This document shows positions 41,617 through 52,162 of a stretch of 64,000 nt of DNA, piece by piece. Below the pieces are notes generated by a model. That model saw nothing but the letters and a program-made list of their open reading frames with translations, ran no database searches and was not told the origin of the DNA. Position 1 is the first letter of the stretch. Each line of letters starts with the position of its first letter. The position numbers were made by a program, and so were the translations under genes. Source of the DNA: Bifidobacterium saguini DSM 23967 (GTDB lineage Bacteria; Actinomycetota; Actinomycetes; Actinomycetales; Bifidobacteriaceae); NCBI RefSeq assembly GCF_000741715.1, contig NZ_JGZN01000008.1:285068-349067 (forward strand), in the 5' to 3' direction.

Positions 41617-43107
41617 TCACTCATGCTGCCCATTCTCGTCAGCGATTATGCCTTCTCGCTTGCGACGGCGCTCAAGCATGTAGTAGCCGGCATAGCAGCA
41701 GGCGACGAACGGAATCATGCAATACAAAGTGGAACGCTGAGTGTCATCCAGAATGACGAGCACGAGCGCACCGATGCACATCACAATCGCAAGCCACGGC
41801 AGCACCGGGAAACCGGGAGCGCGATAACCAAGCTGAGACACGCTATGCCCTGCCTTCGCCCATTCGCGGCGGAATCGAATATGGCATACGCATACGGAGA
41901 ACCACACCACCAAAGTGGCCAATCCGGAAACGGCCACTAGCACCAGATACACGGTGGATGCGGCAATTACCGAGGAAAGCAGCGCCAGAAGCGAACCAAT
42001 CATGGAAAACAGCACAGCCCAGACGGGTACACCATGAAAGTTCGTCTTGGCGAACCGAGCTGGAATCAAGCGTTCCTTGGCCAGAGACCAAACCATGCGA
42101 GAACATACGTACAGACCGGAATTCGCTGCGGACAGCACTGCGGTCAATACCACGAAGTTCATCACATCGCCGGCAAACGGCATACCAATCGATTGGAACA
42201 CCAGCACAAACGGACTAGTCTCGACTCCCGCCTTATGCCAAGGAATCAACGCAGACATCACCAGAATCGAGCCGATGAAGAAAATAGCAAGACGGAATAC
42301 CGTGGTGTGCACGGCCTTCGGAATCGCCTTATCCGGAGACTTCGTCTCACCCGCAGCCACGCCGACAACCTCAGTGCCGGAGAAGGCGAACACCACCGTC
42401 AACAGCGTAGAGAACACAGGGGCAAACCCATTGGGGAACCAGCCATCGGCAACAAAATTGCCGAACAGCGGCGCCGAATCATAACCAGTTATCGGAATCG
42501 CACCAAAAATAGCCAACAGGCCAATCACGATGAATGCCACAATCGCGAACACTTTAATTGACGCAAACCAGAATTCCGCCTCACCATACAGGCGTACAGA
42601 CAAAATATTGAGTACGAATACCACAGCGATAAACACTGCTGACCATATCCAGGCGGGAGAATCAGGGAACCAACGTTGCATCAGCAATCCCGCCGCCGTG
42701 AATTCGCTGGCCAACGCCACCGCCCAATTCAGCCAATACAGGATGGCGATAACAAACGCAGTACCCGGGCCGATGAATCGTTTCGCATACATGTGGAAAC
42801 TGCCGGCATACGGCATCGCCACAGACAACTCACCAAGCGAAACCATTACGCAGTAGACCAGCAGGGAGCCGACCGCATATGCAAGAATCGCGCCAAGAGG
42901 CCCAGCCTGATGAATCGTATAACCGGAAGAGACAAACAGACCGGTACCAATCACACCGCCGAGGGAGATCATCGTCAGATGGCGCGACTCCATCTTCCGC
43001 TCGAGCCCTTGCTCACCAACGGACTTATTCACGCCGGTTTTGTCGGTAACAGATTCGGTGGGATTACCGCTGCTCATGTCTGTCTTGCCTGAACCGGCGG
43101 TCGCCAT
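41617..43107 (-). CDS. APC-family amino acid permease
   Basis: 496 residues, twelve membrane helices. HLTMISLGGVIGTGLFVSSG and the IHQAGP motif match the lysine/gamma-aminobutyrate permease class. The last 20 residues are charged. AAGGAG supports the start at 43107. The substrate (probably a basic or aromatic amino acid) is not fixed. Confidence 0.92.
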   Translation of the reverse strand: MATAGSGKTDMSSGNPTESVTDKTGVNKSVGEQGLERKMESRHLTMISLGGVIGTGLFVSSGYTIHQAGPLGAILAYAVGSLLVYCVMVSLGELSVAMPYAGSFHMYAKRFIGPGTAFVIAILYWLNWAVALASEFTAAGLLMQRWFPDSPAWIWSAVFIAVVFVLNILSVRLYGEAEFWFASIKVFAIVAFIVIGLLAIFGAIPITGYDSAPLFGNFVADGWFPNGFAPVFSTLLTVVFAFSGTEVVGVAAGETKSPDKAIPKAVHTTVFRLAIFFIGSILVMSALIPWHKAGVETSPFVLVFQSIGMPFAGDVMNFVVLTAVLSAANSGLYVCSRMVWSLAKERLIPARFAKTNFHGVPVWAVLFSMIGSLLALLSSVIAASTVYLVLVAVSGLATLVVWFSVCVCHIRFRREWAKAGHSVSQLGYRAPGFPVLPWLAIVMCIGALVLVILDDTQRSTLYCMIPFVACCYAGYYMLERRRKREGIIADENGQHE

Positions 43108-43155
43108 ACCTGAACTCCTTATCTGGTCATTGCGTAATGCCGTTCAATCATACCT

Positions 43156-43203
43156 AATATCAATCGTGCCGATTACCATATGGCAATCGGCACGATTGAT
43201 ATT
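43156..43203 (-). terminator. trpE terminator, 19-bp perfect stem
   Basis: AATATCAATCGTGCCGATT pairs exactly with the opposite arm around a 10-base loop (accatatggc). No T run. Lies between trpE (ending at 43247) and the permease. Confidence 0.75.
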
Positions 43204-43246
43204 ACGCAAATACGCTGCAGCATGCTACAGCAGCAGCAGATGTGCT

Positions 43247-44803
43247 CTATAGTTCGCGCAATTGGGCCGCAATCTGGACAGCTTCGACACTGGCTTCCGC
43301 CTTATTGCGGGTTTCCTGCCATTCGGTTGCGGGCACGGAGTCGAGCACGATGCCGGCGCCGGCCTGCACACTCGCTTCGTGATCGCGCAGGAACGCGGTA
43401 CGAATGGCGATGGCCATGTCCATGTTGCCAGAGAAGTCGAAATAACCGACTGTACCGCCGTAGATGCCACGATCCGCAGGCTCCAGCTCATCGATAATCT
43501 CCACTGCACGCGGCTTAGGTGCGCCGGAAAGCGTACCAGCCGGGAATGCGGACTTGAACACGTCGAAGGCTGTCAGCGAAGGGTCGACCTTGCCGGTAAC
43601 CGTGGAGCAGATGTGCATGATGTGACTGAATCGCTTGATGTCCATAAGCTGTACAACGTCCACGGATTGCGGCACGCACACCTTGCTCAAATCATTGCGA
43701 GACAAATCCACGAGCATGATGTGTTCGCTGCGTTCCTTCGGATCGGCAAGCAGTTCCTTGGCGAGCTTCTCGTCTTCCTCCGGCGTGGCACCGCGCGGGC
43801 GGGAACCGGCAATCGGGAAGGTCATGGCATGGCCGTTATCCACCTTGATCAAGGTTTCCGGGCTGGAGCCAATCACATTGAAATCACGGCCTTCGGCGTC
43901 GGTCAACGCCATGAAATACATGTACGGGCTTGGGTTCAGCGTGCGCAGCACACGGTAGACGTCAAACGGGTCAGCAGGAGAATCGATGTCGAGACGCTGG
44001 GAAATAACCACCTGGAACACATCGCCATCAACGATGTACCGCTTGGCTTCCTCGACCGCATGCTCATAATGACTTTTCTCCGTGCGGAAACGGAGCTCCG
44101 GCTGCGGCACCGACTCATCCAACACGTTGACGCGAGCTTCGCCCGGAGTCGGCGTGGCTGCATCACGCTGCATCTGGTCAAGGCGTGCCACAGCCTCGTT
44201 GTAGGCGTTGTCTGCACGCGTGGGCTTGTTATCCACATTGACGGCGTTGGCGATGAGCCAGACTGAACCGGAAACGTGATCGACCACGGCAATATCGGTA
44301 GCCAAGGCCAGTACGGTTTCCGGCTGGCCGGTTTCGTTCGGTGCCTCGGCGCGCAAGGTCGGCTCCCAGTGACGGATGGCATCCCAGCCGACCGTGCCAA
44401 CAAGACCGGAAGTCAGATTCGGCAGGCCTTCTACATGCGGGGCTTTCAGGGTTTTCAACGCTGCATGAGCGACTTCGATAACATCACCCTCAGCAGGCAC
44501 GCCAACCGGCACTTTGCCAAGCCAATCAGCCTGTCCATTATTGGAGCGAAGTTGAGCCATCGAATTGACGCCAATAAAGCTGTAGCGACTCCAGCTGCCG
44601 CCGAATTCCGCGGATTCAAGAATGAAGGTGCCGCTGCGACCACCAGCTAAACGCTCATAGAAGCCAACCGGCGTCAGCGAATCTGCGAGCAGACGGCGAA
44701 CAATGGGAATCACACGGTATCCCTGATCCGCTAATTCATGGAACTGCTCACGACTTGGCCAAGTCGCACCCCACTTCAGGTGCTTGACGCTGCATTCGCT
44801 CAT
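43247..44803 (-). CDS. trpE: Anthranilate synthase component I
   Basis: 518 residues. Chorismate-binding C-terminal domain with RPRGATPEEDE, LLADPKERSEHIMLVDLSRNDL, AFPAGTLSGAPKPRAVEIIDELEP and the NMDMAIAIRTA region; the N terminus carries the tryptophan-binding LLESAEFGG-type segment (ILESAEFGGSWSRYSFIG). First step of tryptophan synthesis. No trpG nearby. Confidence 0.96.
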   Translation of the reverse strand: MSECSVKHLKWGATWPSREQFHELADQGYRVIPIVRRLLADSLTPVGFYERLAGGRSGTFILESAEFGGSWSRYSFIGVNSMAQLRSNNGQADWLGKVPVGVPAEGDVIEVAHAALKTLKAPHVEGLPNLTSGLVGTVGWDAIRHWEPTLRAEAPNETGQPETVLALATDIAVVDHVSGSVWLIANAVNVDNKPTRADNAYNEAVARLDQMQRDAATPTPGEARVNVLDESVPQPELRFRTEKSHYEHAVEEAKRYIVDGDVFQVVISQRLDIDSPADPFDVYRVLRTLNPSPYMYFMALTDAEGRDFNVIGSSPETLIKVDNGHAMTFPIAGSRPRGATPEEDEKLAKELLADPKERSEHIMLVDLSRNDLSKVCVPQSVDVVQLMDIKRFSHIMHICSTVTGKVDPSLTAFDVFKSAFPAGTLSGAPKPRAVEIIDELEPADRGIYGGTVGYFDFSGNMDMAIAIRTAFLRDHEASVQAGAGIVLDSVPATEWQETRNKAEASVEAVQIAAQLREL

Positions 44804-44812
44804 ATTTGCTCC

Positions 44813-45211
44813 TTAGTGCTGCTCTACAGGACGATGTCCCTCAACCACTGGCAAAGGACCGCCTTCAAGGAAGCAGCTGCGCTTACCTGTATGGCATGCC
44901 GCTCCCACTTGGTCGACTTCAACCAGCAGTGCATCTCCGTCACAATCAAGTGACACGCTTTTCACATATTGCACATGGCCAGAGGTATCCCCTTTACGCC
45001 AGTATTCCTGACGGGAACGGGACCAGAAAGTCACACGTCCATCAGTCAGCGTTCGGCGCAACGCCTCATCATTCATGTATCCAACCATCAGCACCTCATG
45101 AGTGTCGTACTGCTGGATTACCGCAGCAACCAATCCTCTGGCGTCGCGCTTTAACCGAGACGCGATACGCGGATCAAGCTCGGTGGAGTTGTCGTATGCA
45201 ATATCTGTCAT
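44813..45211 (-). CDS. hisI: Phosphoribosyl-AMP cyclohydrolase
   Basis: 132 residues. Zinc ligands and active site in [38 protein letters not shown] and [15 protein letters not shown]. Third step of histidine synthesis; not fused to HisE, which sits at 31637. AAGGAG at the end of hisI serves trpE, 9 bp downstream. Confidence 0.96.
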   Translation of the reverse strand: MTDIAYDNSTELDPRIASRLKRDARGLVAAVIQQYDTHEVLMVGYMNDEALRRTLTDGRVTFWSRSRQEYWRKGDTSGHVQYVKSVSLDCDGDALLVEVDQVGAACHTGKRSCFLEGGPLPVVEGHRPVEQH

Positions 45212-45287
45212 GTTTCCTACCTATAAACGAATATGTCGGCAGACACTGTCTGTCAATTCACGGGTCCAGTTGAACGAACACAACTGA

Positions 45288-46058
45288 TTACCGCACGGTG
45301 TAACCGTGCTTCTTCAATTCAGCCTTGACATCTGCAATGGTCATGATGCCGTAGTGAAACACCGATGCCGCCAGCACAGCATTAGCACCAGCTTCAATAG
45401 CCGGAGGGAAATCCTCCACCTTGCCGGCGCCACCGGATGCGATAATCGGAATCTTGACTTCTTTCCTGACCTCTCGAATCATTTCAAGATCAAAGCCCTG
45501 CTGGGTGCCATCTGCATCCATAGAATTCAGCAAAATCTCACCAGCACCGAGTTCTTCAGCTCGCTTCACCCACCAGATGGCATCAATGCCGGTGGACTTA
45601 CGGCCGCCCATCGTGGTGACTTCAAAACCGGATTGCGTATGCTGCTCGCCTTTCTCGCGGCGAGCATCCACGGAAAGTACCAGAACCTGATTGCCGAATC
45701 GTTCAGCTACACGACTAATCAGCGAAGGATCGTTGATGGCCGCAGTGTTGACACCAACCTTATCCGCACCGCAGCGCAGCAGTGAGTCCACATCTTCGGG
45801 CGTACGAACGCCACCGCCTACCGTCATCGGGATGAAAACCTGTTCAGCAGTGCGCGACACCACATCAATCATGGTGCTGCGATGGGAGCTGGATGCGGTG
45901 ACATCGAGGAATGTGAGTTCGTCAGCTCCTTGACGATAATATTCAGCCGCCAATTCCACCGGATCGCCTGCATCCTTGAGATTCTCAAAATGCACGCCTT
46001 TTACCACGCGACCGTTATCGACATCCAGGCACGGGATGACTCGTACCGCCAGCGACAT
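45288..46058 (-). CDS. hisF: Imidazole glycerol phosphate synthase, cyclase subunit
   Basis: 256 residues, half-barrel repeats with [22 protein letters not shown] (active Asp), [20 protein letters not shown] and the closing [11 protein letters not shown]. Converts PRFAR with ammonia from HisH. Gene order hisF-hisI-trpE. Confidence 0.96.
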   Translation of the reverse strand: MSLAVRVIPCLDVDNGRVVKGVHFENLKDAGDPVELAAEYYRQGADELTFLDVTASSSHRSTMIDVVSRTAEQVFIPMTVGGGVRTPEDVDSLLRCGADKVGVNTAAINDPSLISRVAERFGNQVLVLSVDARREKGEQHTQSGFEVTTMGGRKSTGIDAIWWVKRAEELGAGEILLNSMDADGTQQGFDLEMIREVRKEVKIPIIASGGAGKVEDFPPAIEAGANAVLAASVFHYGIMTIADVKAELKKHGYTVR

Positions 46059-46188
46059 GCTTCACTCCCCTGTTCGGTTTCGCTTACTACAGTCCATCAG
46101 CCTACCTACTTCTCATGTCATGAGTGCTTCAGGTTTCTGCAATATGAGAACGCTCATCACCGGCAGTAAGCAGGTGAACATATATGGT

Positions 46189-46235
46189 AAAAGTCGGTTT
46201 CCTACCATCGCGAATATGATAGGGAACCGACTTTT
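46189..46235 (-). terminator. rlmN terminator
   Basis: 16-bp stem AAAAGTCGGTTTCCTA / TAGGGAACCGACTTTT with one G-U pair; on the minus strand the outer arm ends TTTT. Confidence 0.75.
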
Positions 46236-46255
46236 CAAGTGCCAGATATGTGTAA

Positions 46256-47425
46256 TTATCGTTCCTTGGCTGCCAATTGACCGCAGGCACCATCGATATC
46301 CTGACCACGCGTATCACGCAGTGTGGCAGTGATGCCGGCATCATGCAGGATTTCCAAGAACCGCTGTTCATCTTCCGGTTTGGAGGCTGTCCACTTGGAG
46401 CCCTCAATCGGATTGAGCGGAATCGGATTCACATGGGCCCAATTATCGCCGTAATGATTCAGTCGTTTAGCTAGCAGACGTGCATGTTCGGCCTGATCGT
46501 TAATACCTCGCATCAGCGCATATTCGATGCTGACGCGTCGCTTTGAGGCCAACCAGTAATCGTGCGCGGCATCCAATACCTGAGTGGTGTTGAAACGCTT
46601 ATTCATTGGCACCAATTCGTCACGCAACTCATCGCTAGGTGCGTGCAAGGAGACCGCCAGACGTACCGGAATACCTTCGGCAGTCAGCTTCTTGATGCCA
46701 GGGACCACGCCCACAGTGGAAACGGTGATATTGCGCGCGGAAATACCAAAACCTTCCGGAGGCATGGAGGAAATCTGACGAACTGCGGAAAGTACAGACT
46801 TGTAGTTGCCCATAGGCTCTCCCATGCCCATGAATACGATATTGCTCAGACGGCCTTCTCCCCCGGCCACTTCACCGTCTCGCATCATCTTGGCGGCCAC
46901 ACGCACCTGTTCGACGATTTCTCCGGCAGACATGTTGCGGGTCAAGCCAAGTTTGCCGGTGGCGCAGAACGGGCATCCCATACCGCAGCCGACCTGCGAG
47001 GAAATGCAGAGCGTGGTACGAGTGGGATATCGCATCAGCACCGATTCAATCAATGAACCATCAAAGAGTTTCCATAATGTTTTAATGGTGGTTCCCTGAT
47101 CGGCTACTTGACGGGTTACTTCGGTAATGAGTTGCGGGAAGAATGTTTCAGCCGCTTCCTCTCGCTTTGCCGCTGGAAAATCCGTAAATTCGGCGGCATT
47201 CACATCAAAGTGACCATAGTAATGATTGGCCAGCTGCTTGACTCGGAACTTCGGCAGACCCAGCTCGGTTGCTTTGGCAATACGCTCTTCGGGAGTCATA
47301 TCCACGAAATGCAGCGGCGGCTTGCCTCGACGAGCGTGATCTTTGGAAAGCACATCGCGGAAAGCGCCGGAAGTGCCGCCTGGCGTGATGCCGGTTTCCG
47401 GAGTATCAGTATCGTGCGTAGTCAT
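46256..47425 (-). CDS. rlmN: 23S rRNA (adenine2503-C2)-methyltransferase
   Basis: 389 residues. Radical-SAM cluster in SSQVGCGMGCPFCATGKLG; the methyl-carrying Cys lies near the C terminus (GQDIDGACGQL). Modifies A2503 of 23S rRNA and A37 of some tRNAs. The start is uncertain: an earlier start at 47443 adds 6 residues. Confidence 0.95.
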   Translation of the reverse strand: MTTHDTDTPETGITPGGTSGAFRDVLSKDHARRGKPPLHFVDMTPEERIAKATELGLPKFRVKQLANHYYGHFDVNAAEFTDFPAAKREEAAETFFPQLITEVTRQVADQGTTIKTLWKLFDGSLIESVLMRYPTRTTLCISSQVGCGMGCPFCATGKLGLTRNMSAGEIVEQVRVAAKMMRDGEVAGGEGRLSNIVFMGMGEPMGNYKSVLSAVRQISSMPPEGFGISARNITVSTVGVVPGIKKLTAEGIPVRLAVSLHAPSDELRDELVPMNKRFNTTQVLDAAHDYWLASKRRVSIEYALMRGINDQAEHARLLAKRLNHYGDNWAHVNPIPLNPIEGSKWTASKPEDEQRFLEILHDAGITATLRDTRGQDIDGACGQLAAKER

Positions 47426-47491
47426 ATGTTGCTTCGCTCTCATCAATCAAATAGAAGTTCATGGCGATGTGCGTTGCCACATCGTAACAGC

Positions 47492-47526
47492 GATGGCGCC
47501 TCACCACTCTTGAGTAAGACGCCATC
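47492..47526 (-). terminator. cdsA terminator
   Basis: Outer stem GATGGCG / CGCCATC with an inner ACTC/GAGT hairpin, between cdsA and rlmN. Confidence 0.5.
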
Positions 47527-47557
47527 ATCATGATTCGTTGCAACGAACGACTGTTAT

Positions 47558-48544
47558 TTACAGGCCAGTGACCCACAGCAGTGCACAGGTGAAGGGTGCG
47601 CTCATCAAAATCGAATCCACACGATCCATGACGCCGCCATGTCCCTTGAGCAAATGGCCCATATCCTTAATGCCGATATCTCGCTTCAGCATGGAGGCAC
47701 ATAAATCACCGAACGTGCCCACCGTACCGATAAGTATGCCTGCAGCAATCGGCACCCACCAGCGCGTGGTCCATGCGGAGGAATCATATGTGCAAGCGAA
47801 CACAGCAAATGCGCCAGCCATAGCGAACAGCATGGAGCCAATCAATCCTTCAACGGATTTCTTCGGTGAAATGCGAGGACTGAGCTTATGTTTGCCCAAC
47901 CATGCACCGGCGAACAAACCACCAGTGTCGGAAAGAGCCGGCAGGAATACCAGCATAATGGCATGAGCAACCGGATGACCATTAAACGTGAGCGGAATAA
48001 TGATACAGCTGGCCAACAGTGGAATATACAGTACCGTCAGTACCGAAACAGCCACATGGCTCAAACGGGAATGATGCAGTTCGCCACCATCATGATTGAA
48101 GGATGATTCCAATCGAGCGCTGGCGTCCGTATTCGATAGCTTACCGGCAACCGCCAAAGACAAACGATTGCCGAAACTAATTTTCGCACTGGCGGCAATA
48201 GCAACGAGAATGATGGACACAATGATACTCAGCGACATCGTAATCAAATGATATGGGGCATAATACGTAGCCAATAACGTGCCCGCTGAGCATATCCACA
48301 GCATAATTACCGGAATGTGGAGCCCCACAGTGGCAAAATCCACTCGGAGCTCCCACAATGCCAGAATCATAAATACCACGACCAACAGCACGAACAGGTC
48401 GATGCTGAATAGCAGAGCCCCTAGAATCAAGGCAATAAGCAGCACAGCCGTGCCAATGGCCTGCGGCATATTGCGGCCAGTCTTCTTATTGATTTGGTCG
48501 AGGGCCTCTTCGGCCTCTTCGTGCAGTTGTTCGTTACGTTCCAT
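47558..48544 (-). CDS. cdsA: Phosphatidate cytidylyltransferase
   Basis: 328 residues from the ATG at 48544. Eight membrane helices; the CdsA signature SMLKRDIGIKDMGHLLKGHGGVMDRVDSI at the C terminus. Makes CDP-diacylglycerol from phosphatidate and CTP. The N-terminal 35 residues are charged and cytoplasmic. Follows frr by 22 bp. Confidence 0.94.
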   Translation of the reverse strand: MERNEQLHEEAEEALDQINKKTGRNMPQAIGTAVLLIALILGALLFSIDLFVLLVVVFMILALWELRVDFATVGLHIPVIMLWICSAGTLLATYYAPYHLITMSLSIIVSIILVAIAASAKISFGNRLSLAVAGKLSNTDASARLESSFNHDGGELHHSRLSHVAVSVLTVLYIPLLASCIIIPLTFNGHPVAHAIMLVFLPALSDTGGLFAGAWLGKHKLSPRISPKKSVEGLIGSMLFAMAGAFAVFACTYDSSAWTTRWWVPIAAGILIGTVGTFGDLCASMLKRDIGIKDMGHLLKGHGGVMDRVDSILMSAPFTCALLWVTGL

Positions 48545-48566
48545 GACAATATTCCGGCTGGTCTTC

Positions 48567-49124
48567 TCAGACCTCCATGATCTCCTTCTGCTTGGTTTCC
48601 AGCAGTGCATCGATTTCATCGGTGATGGACTTGGTGACCTTGTCAAGCTCCTTGAGCAGACGATCACCCTCATCCTCGCCCATATCGCCGTCCTTGACGG
48701 ACTTGTCGATGGTTTCCTTGGTCTTACGGCGAATGTTGCGCACTGCGACCTTGCCATCTTCAGCCTTGCCCTTGGCAAGCTTGACGTATTCCTTACGACG
48801 GTCTTCGGTGAGCTCCGGCATGGTCAGACGAATGACGTTGCCATCACGGTTCGGGCTGATGCCAAGATCAGAGTTACGAATGGCTTTTTCCACGGCTGCT
48901 GCCTGGGATGCATCAAACGGGGTGACGGCGAGGGTGCGCGGTTCAGGCACGCCGATGGAGGCCACGGCCTTGATCGGGGTCGGAGCACCGTAGTAGTCGA
49001 CCATGATGCCGTTGAGCAGTGCCGGGTTAGCACGACCGGTGCGGATGCCGGAGAAGTTCTCCTTGGTGTTTTCCACGGTCTTGGCCATCTGTTCCTTGGC
49101 CTGATCGATAAGAGACATATTCAC
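48567..49124 (-). CDS. frr: Ribosome recycling factor
   Basis: 185 residues, normal length. Signature GRANPALLNGIMVDYYGAPTPI and a three-helix bundle with RRNIRRKTKETIDK-like tail. Releases the 70S ribosome after termination. Gene order pyrH-frr-cdsA is standard. Confidence 0.97.
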   Translation of the reverse strand: MNMSLIDQAKEQMAKTVENTKENFSGIRTGRANPALLNGIMVDYYGAPTPIKAVASIGVPEPRTLAVTPFDASQAAAVEKAIRNSDLGISPNRDGNVIRLTMPELTEDRRKEYVKLAKGKAEDGKVAVRNIRRKTKETIDKSVKDGDMGEDEGDRLLKELDKVTKSITDEIDALLETKQKEIMEV

Positions 49125-49187
49125 TCCTTGTTGTTGGACAGTGGTGTTCTTCTATGAACGCTTGTTATTTGATTGTAGGCGTTGATC

Positions 49188-49928
49188 TCACTCGGCTACG
49201 CGCGACTCGGCGGTGGAAACCAAGGTGCCGATTTCCTCACCCACCAAGGCACGAGTCACATTGCCTGCACCCTCCAGGCCGAAGACGCGGATGAGCTTGC
49301 GATTGTCGCGAGCCATAGACAGGGCAGCTGCATCCATGACGGCCAGATTGTCGACCAAAGCTCGCTTGTAGCTCAAAGTGGCGAAACGCTTAGCTTCTGG
49401 ATCCTTGCGCGGATCGGCAGTGTACACGCCATCGACACCGTTCTTGCCCATCAACACTTCATCGCAATGAATTTCCAAAGAGCGCTGGATGGACACGGTA
49501 TCAGTGGAGAAGTATGGCATACCGGCACCAGCACCGAAAATAACCACACGGCCCTTTTCCAGATGGCGGATGGCCTTGAGCGGAATATACGGCTCAGCGA
49601 CCTGGCCCATAGTAATGGCGGTCTGCACACGAGTGGACTGGCCTTCCTGCTCCAGGAAGTCCTGCAAGGCGAGGCAGTTCATCACGGTACCGAGCATGCC
49701 CATGTAATCGCCACGGGAACGATCGATGCCAGCCTGCTGAAGTTCAGCGCCACGGAAGAAGTTGCCGCCGCCAACCACAATGGCGACCTGCACACCCTGC
49801 TGGACGGCCGGAACGATTTCCTCGGCAATGCGTCGAACCACATGAGTATCGATGCCAACCTTGCCACCGCCGAACGCCTCACCGGACAGCTTCAGCAGAA
49901 CCCTACGCGGCTTATCGCTTTCAGTCAT
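49188..49928 (-). CDS. pyrH: Uridylate kinase
   Basis: 246 residues. [39 protein letters not shown] is the UMP-binding region; an N-terminal [11 protein letters not shown] phosphate loop. Phosphorylates UMP to UDP. Preceded by AAAGGCAA. Confidence 0.97.
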   Translation of the reverse strand: MTESDKPRRVLLKLSGEAFGGGKVGIDTHVVRRIAEEIVPAVQQGVQVAIVVGGGNFFRGAELQQAGIDRSRGDYMGMLGTVMNCLALQDFLEQEGQSTRVQTAITMGQVAEPYIPLKAIRHLEKGRVVIFGAGAGMPYFSTDTVSIQRSLEIHCDEVLMGKNGVDGVYTADPRKDPEAKRFATLSYKRALVDNLAVMDAAALSMARDNRKLIRVFGLEGAGNVTRALVGEEIGTLVSTAESRVAE

Positions 49929-50027
49929 TTATGTTGCCTTTCCTTGACCACGAAAAGTGCCTAAAAATATCCGTAGATAAGGGTATCGGTTTACAGCGAC
50001 ACCCCTGTGCAACGACACCCTCACAAT

Positions 50028-50067
50028 GAAAATGCCATCCAAGGAACTTGTCTTGGATGGCATTTTC
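50028..50067 (-). terminator. tsf terminator
   Basis: Perfect 16-bp stem GAAAATGCCATCCAAG / CTTGGATGGCATTTTC, 8-base loop; on the minus strand the outer arm ends ATTTTC, a short T run. Confidence 0.85.
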
Positions 50068-50104
50068 ATATCAATGCGTCAGGCGCATCGGATGAGCGCT
50101 AAGC

Positions 50105-50956
50105 TCACTCCTCTTCGCCCTTGCCGACCTCGATGCGGGCGAAGGCAGTAGCCTTGCCGCCCACTTCCTCGAACAGCTTGCCGACGGTCTTGGACGGATC
50201 CTTGACGAACGGCTGCTCGAGCAGCACGACTTCCTTGAAGAATGCGTTGAGACGGCCTTCGACGATCTTCGGGATGATCTTCTCCGGCTTGCCCTCAGCC
50301 TGGGACTTCTCGGTGGCCACGCGACGCTCGGACTCGACCACATCGGCCGGAACGTCCTCGCGGGTCAGCCACTTGGCACCCATAGCGGAGATCTGCAGAG
50401 CAGCTTCGTGAGCCACGGCAGCGCCAGCCTTGTCGGTGGCAATCATGGCGACGATGCTCGGCGGCATCTCAGCGGACTTCTTGTGAGCGTAGATCTCGAC
50501 GTGCTCGCCGGAGATCTTGGCGAACTGGCCGACCTTAACGTGCTCACCGAACAGAGCGGCGGCTTCTTCGATGGCGACCTTCACGGTGGAGTCGCCAGCC
50601 TTGGCGGCTTCCAGCTCTTCAGCGTTGTTGGCCTCAGCGGCGACGGCGTAGCCGAGCACCTCGTCAGCGAATTCGACGAACTTCGGGGTCTTGGCCACGA
50701 AGTCGGTCTCGGAGTTCAGCTCGACGGCGTAACCGGTCTCGCCTTCTGCACCTTCGACGACCTTGGAGGCGATGGTGCCTTCCTGAGCCTTACGGCCTTC
50801 ACGCTTGCCAGCTGCGGCGATACCCTTGGCGCGGATGATTTCCTTAGCGCGGGCCACGTCGCCTTCGGCTTCGGTCAGGGCCTTCTTGACGTCGAGCATG
50901 CCGGCGCCGGTGTCCTCGCGAACCTGCTTGATCAGTGCGGCGGTAATTGCTGCCAT
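50105..50956 (-). CDS. tsf: Elongation factor Ts
   Basis: 283 residues. N-terminal UBA-like domain (AALIKQVREDTGAGMLDVKKALTEAEGDV), the TDFVAKTPKFVEFADEV core, and C-terminal FVKDPSKTVGKLFEEVG. Exchanges nucleotide on EF-Tu. Cotranscribed with rpsB 80 bp upstream. Confidence 0.97.
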   Translation of the reverse strand: MAAITAALIKQVREDTGAGMLDVKKALTEAEGDVARAKEIIRAKGIAAAGKREGRKAQEGTIASKVVEGAEGETGYAVELNSETDFVAKTPKFVEFADEVLGYAVAAEANNAEELEAAKAGDSTVKVAIEEAAALFGEHVKVGQFAKISGEHVEIYAHKKSAEMPPSIVAMIATDKAGAAVAHEAALQISAMGAKWLTREDVPADVVESERRVATEKSQAEGKPEKIIPKIVEGRLNAFFKEVVLLEQPFVKDPSKTVGKLFEEVGGKATAFARIEVGKGEEE

Positions 50957-51036
50957 TGATTATTCTCCTTTAAGAAGATGTTGCTTACCCAAAACGGATG
51001 GGAAGCGCTTGTTCAGGCACTTCCCATCGTAGAGCA

Positions 51037-51867
51037 TCACTCAGCCTTCGGGGCCTCGGCGGTTTCGCCTTCGGCGGCGGCCGGAGCAGCTGCCTCAGCA
51101 GGAGCCTCGTTGGTCAGGAGCTCCTTCTCCCAAGCAGCCATCGGCTGCTCGGAGTCGGCGGTCTTGGTGGCCTGGCCGGAACGCTCCAGCAGGCCCTCAG
51201 CCACAGCATCAGCCATCAGGCTGGTGAGCAGCTCGATGCCGCGGATAGCGTCGTCGTTGGCCGGGATCGGGTAGTCGACGATGTCCGGATCAGCATTGGT
51301 GTCGACGATGGCCACAACCGGAATGCCGAGCTTGTGAGCTTCTTCAACAGCCAGGGATTCCTTGGTGATGTCGACCACGAACATAGCGGACGGGGTGCGG
51401 TTCATGTTGCGGATACCGCCAAGCTGCTTGTTCAGCTTGTCCTTCTCGCGCTCGAGCAGCAGCAGTTCCTTCTTGGTCAGACCGGAGCCGTGGACGTCAG
51501 TGAAGTCCATCTCCTCAAGTTCCTTGAGGCGGTTCACGCGCTTGGAAACGGTCTGGAAGTTGGTCAGCATACCGCCGAGCCAACGCTCGGAAACGTACGG
51601 CATGTTCACGCGGGTGGCCTGAGCGGCAATAGCTTCCTGAGCCTGCTTCTTGGTGCCGACGAAGAGCACGGTGCCATTGTGGGCAACAGTGGTCTTGATG
51701 AAGTCGTATGCCTTGTCGATCATGTCGAGCGACTTGAACAGGTTGATGATGTGAATGCCGTTGCGCTGGGTGAGGATGAACTGCTTCATCTTCGGGTTCC
51801 AACGACGGGTCTGGTGGCCGAAGTGCAGACCAGCCTTCAGCATTTCGCTCATAGTAATCTGAGCCAT
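51037..51867 (-). CDS. rpsB: 30S ribosomal protein S2
   Basis: 276 residues from the ATG at 51867 (GGTAG 7 bases upstream; the longer reading lacks support). S2 core with [22 protein letters not shown] and [10 protein letters not shown] and [21 protein letters not shown]. The C-terminal 40 residues are Ala/Glu-rich ([15 protein letters not shown]), an actinobacterial extension. Confidence 0.97.
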   Translation of the reverse strand: MAQITMSEMLKAGLHFGHQTRRWNPKMKQFILTQRNGIHIINLFKSLDMIDKAYDFIKTTVAHNGTVLFVGTKKQAQEAIAAQATRVNMPYVSERWLGGMLTNFQTVSKRVNRLKELEEMDFTDVHGSGLTKKELLLLEREKDKLNKQLGGIRNMNRTPSAMFVVDITKESLAVEEAHKLGIPVVAIVDTNADPDIVDYPIPANDDAIRGIELLTSLMADAVAEGLLERSGQATKTADSEQPMAAWEKELLTNEAPAEAAAPAAAEGETAEAPKAE

Positions 51868-52086
51868 TGGTATTACTACCTTTCTTGTCGGTTCTTGCCT
51901 GGTCATGCGCACCTGCGTGCAGCAGCTCCCCCGTTATTACGGGTTTGCAGCCGACCGACACAGGCCGTCGCGAGCATGACGCGAATTTGTTGCGTACCGG
52001 TTGACAATATTGGGTGGCGCCGAACGCCTGCGACTGCGTTCATTGCCGGGGTGGCACACAAGTTTCAACGATAACACAGCACCTAA

Positions 52087-52126
52087 ACCAAAAGCTCTTC
52101 TGCTTGTGTGCAGAAGAGCTTTTGGT
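52087..52126 (-). terminator. def terminator
   Basis: Perfect 17-bp stem ACCAAAAGCTCTTCTGC with a 6-base loop (ttgtgt); the T run is inside the stem. Lies between def and the rpsB promoter. Confidence 0.8.
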
Positions 52127-52162
52127 GTAATGGACTACCGGCTGGAGGTAGTTGGCCAGAGG

